A stretch of DNA of 64,000 nt. Origin: CAVTOO01 sp963736355. GTDB lineage: Bacteria; Pseudomonadota; Alphaproteobacteria; Rhizobiales; Xanthobacteraceae. Positions 63,904-64,000 of the stretch are shown here, in pieces. The first letter of the stretch is position 1. Each line of letters opens with the position of its first letter. The notes under the pieces are model-generated. The model made no database searches and was not told the origin of the DNA. It saw only the letters and a list, made by a program, of their open reading frames with translations. The DNA is taken from NCBI GenBank assembly GCA_963736355.1, contig CAVTOO010000016.1, positions 65,758 to 129,757 on the forward strand, read 5' to 3'. Made by a program: the position numbers and the translations under genes.

Positions 63904-64000
63904 GGCGAAAGACAGACATTGAAGCAAGCTGTTTTTGGGATCGTCAGATCCAACTCAATATCAAGGTGTCATGGACACTGATAATGAGAGCAATCAAGAC
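63904..64000 (-). other. 23S-5S rRNA spacer
   Basis: AT-richer spacer (AACTCAATATCAAGG, GTCATGGACACTGATAAT on the plus strand) upstream of 5S in the transcription sense. It should hold the processing stem around the 23S 3' end; no tRNA is seen in this part. Confidence 0.6.

Overview
GC-rich window from an alphaproteobacterium, most likely Hyphomicrobiales near Bradyrhizobium, Rhodopseudomonas or Xanthobacteraceae. Pointers are an alphaproteobacterial speF leader RNA in front of an ornithine decarboxylase, homospermidine synthase, a rhizobial-type Zur box, many TctABC/Bug and peptide-type ABC uptake genes, and dispersed intergenic palindromes with GCATGATC ends. Placement is by inference; no 16S gene lies in the window.

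Layout. 1-4.3 kb: end of an acyl-CoA dehydrogenase, then a bufferin-type RiPP operon (BufA precursor, DUF692/MNIO maturase, DUF2063 partner, DoxX membrane protein). 4.3-12.5 kb: housekeeping genes (ring-cleavage dioxygenase-like VOC protein, enoyl-CoA hydratase, SDR, ferrochelatase), a DUF1007/NicO metal-export pair and an M3 peptidase. 12.6-16.6 kb: polyamine locus (speF leader, ornithine decarboxylase, GNAT, homospermidine synthase). 16.6-22.2 kb: zinc operon on the minus strand, headed by a Zur box: His-rich small membrane protein, znuC, znuB, znuA/aztC, a His-rich COG0523 GTPase and a WD40 protein. 22.2-25.3 kb: crcB, sodB, a diguanylate cyclase and a YqaA-type membrane protein. 25.3-36.4 kb: accessory uptake and metabolism (TctBA with an NMT1-like binding protein, a ThDP enzyme with a Bug protein, an orphan DctP, an FkbM methyltransferase, a TctA remnant, a sialidase-like BNR protein, an FMN 2-hydroxyacid oxidase). 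36.8-43 kb: peptide-type ABC transporter with a convergent binding protein, and a GST. 43.6-46 kb: Lrp regulator divergent from cysteine dioxygenase plus a YeiH transporter. 46-58.2 kb: a 12-kb minus-strand catabolic operon (second peptide-type ABC transporter, alpha/beta hydrolase, creatininase-family protein, flavoprotein, acyl-CoA ligase, oxidoreductase, VOC protein). 58.7-64 kb: M20 peptidase, initiator tRNA-Met, CHAD protein, GST, ogt, YbaK and a 5S rRNA gene at the end of an rRNA operon that continues beyond the window.

Quality warning. More than twenty genes, including normally essential hemH, are broken by single-base frame changes, many in short homopolymers, and these cluster at 4.4-5.3, 19-23 and 48-58 kb while other stretches are clean. 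I read most as base-calling or assembly errors and give the full repaired gene extents. True remnants appear to be the TctA fragment near 33.7 kb and a truncated secreted-protein gene near 36.5 kb.
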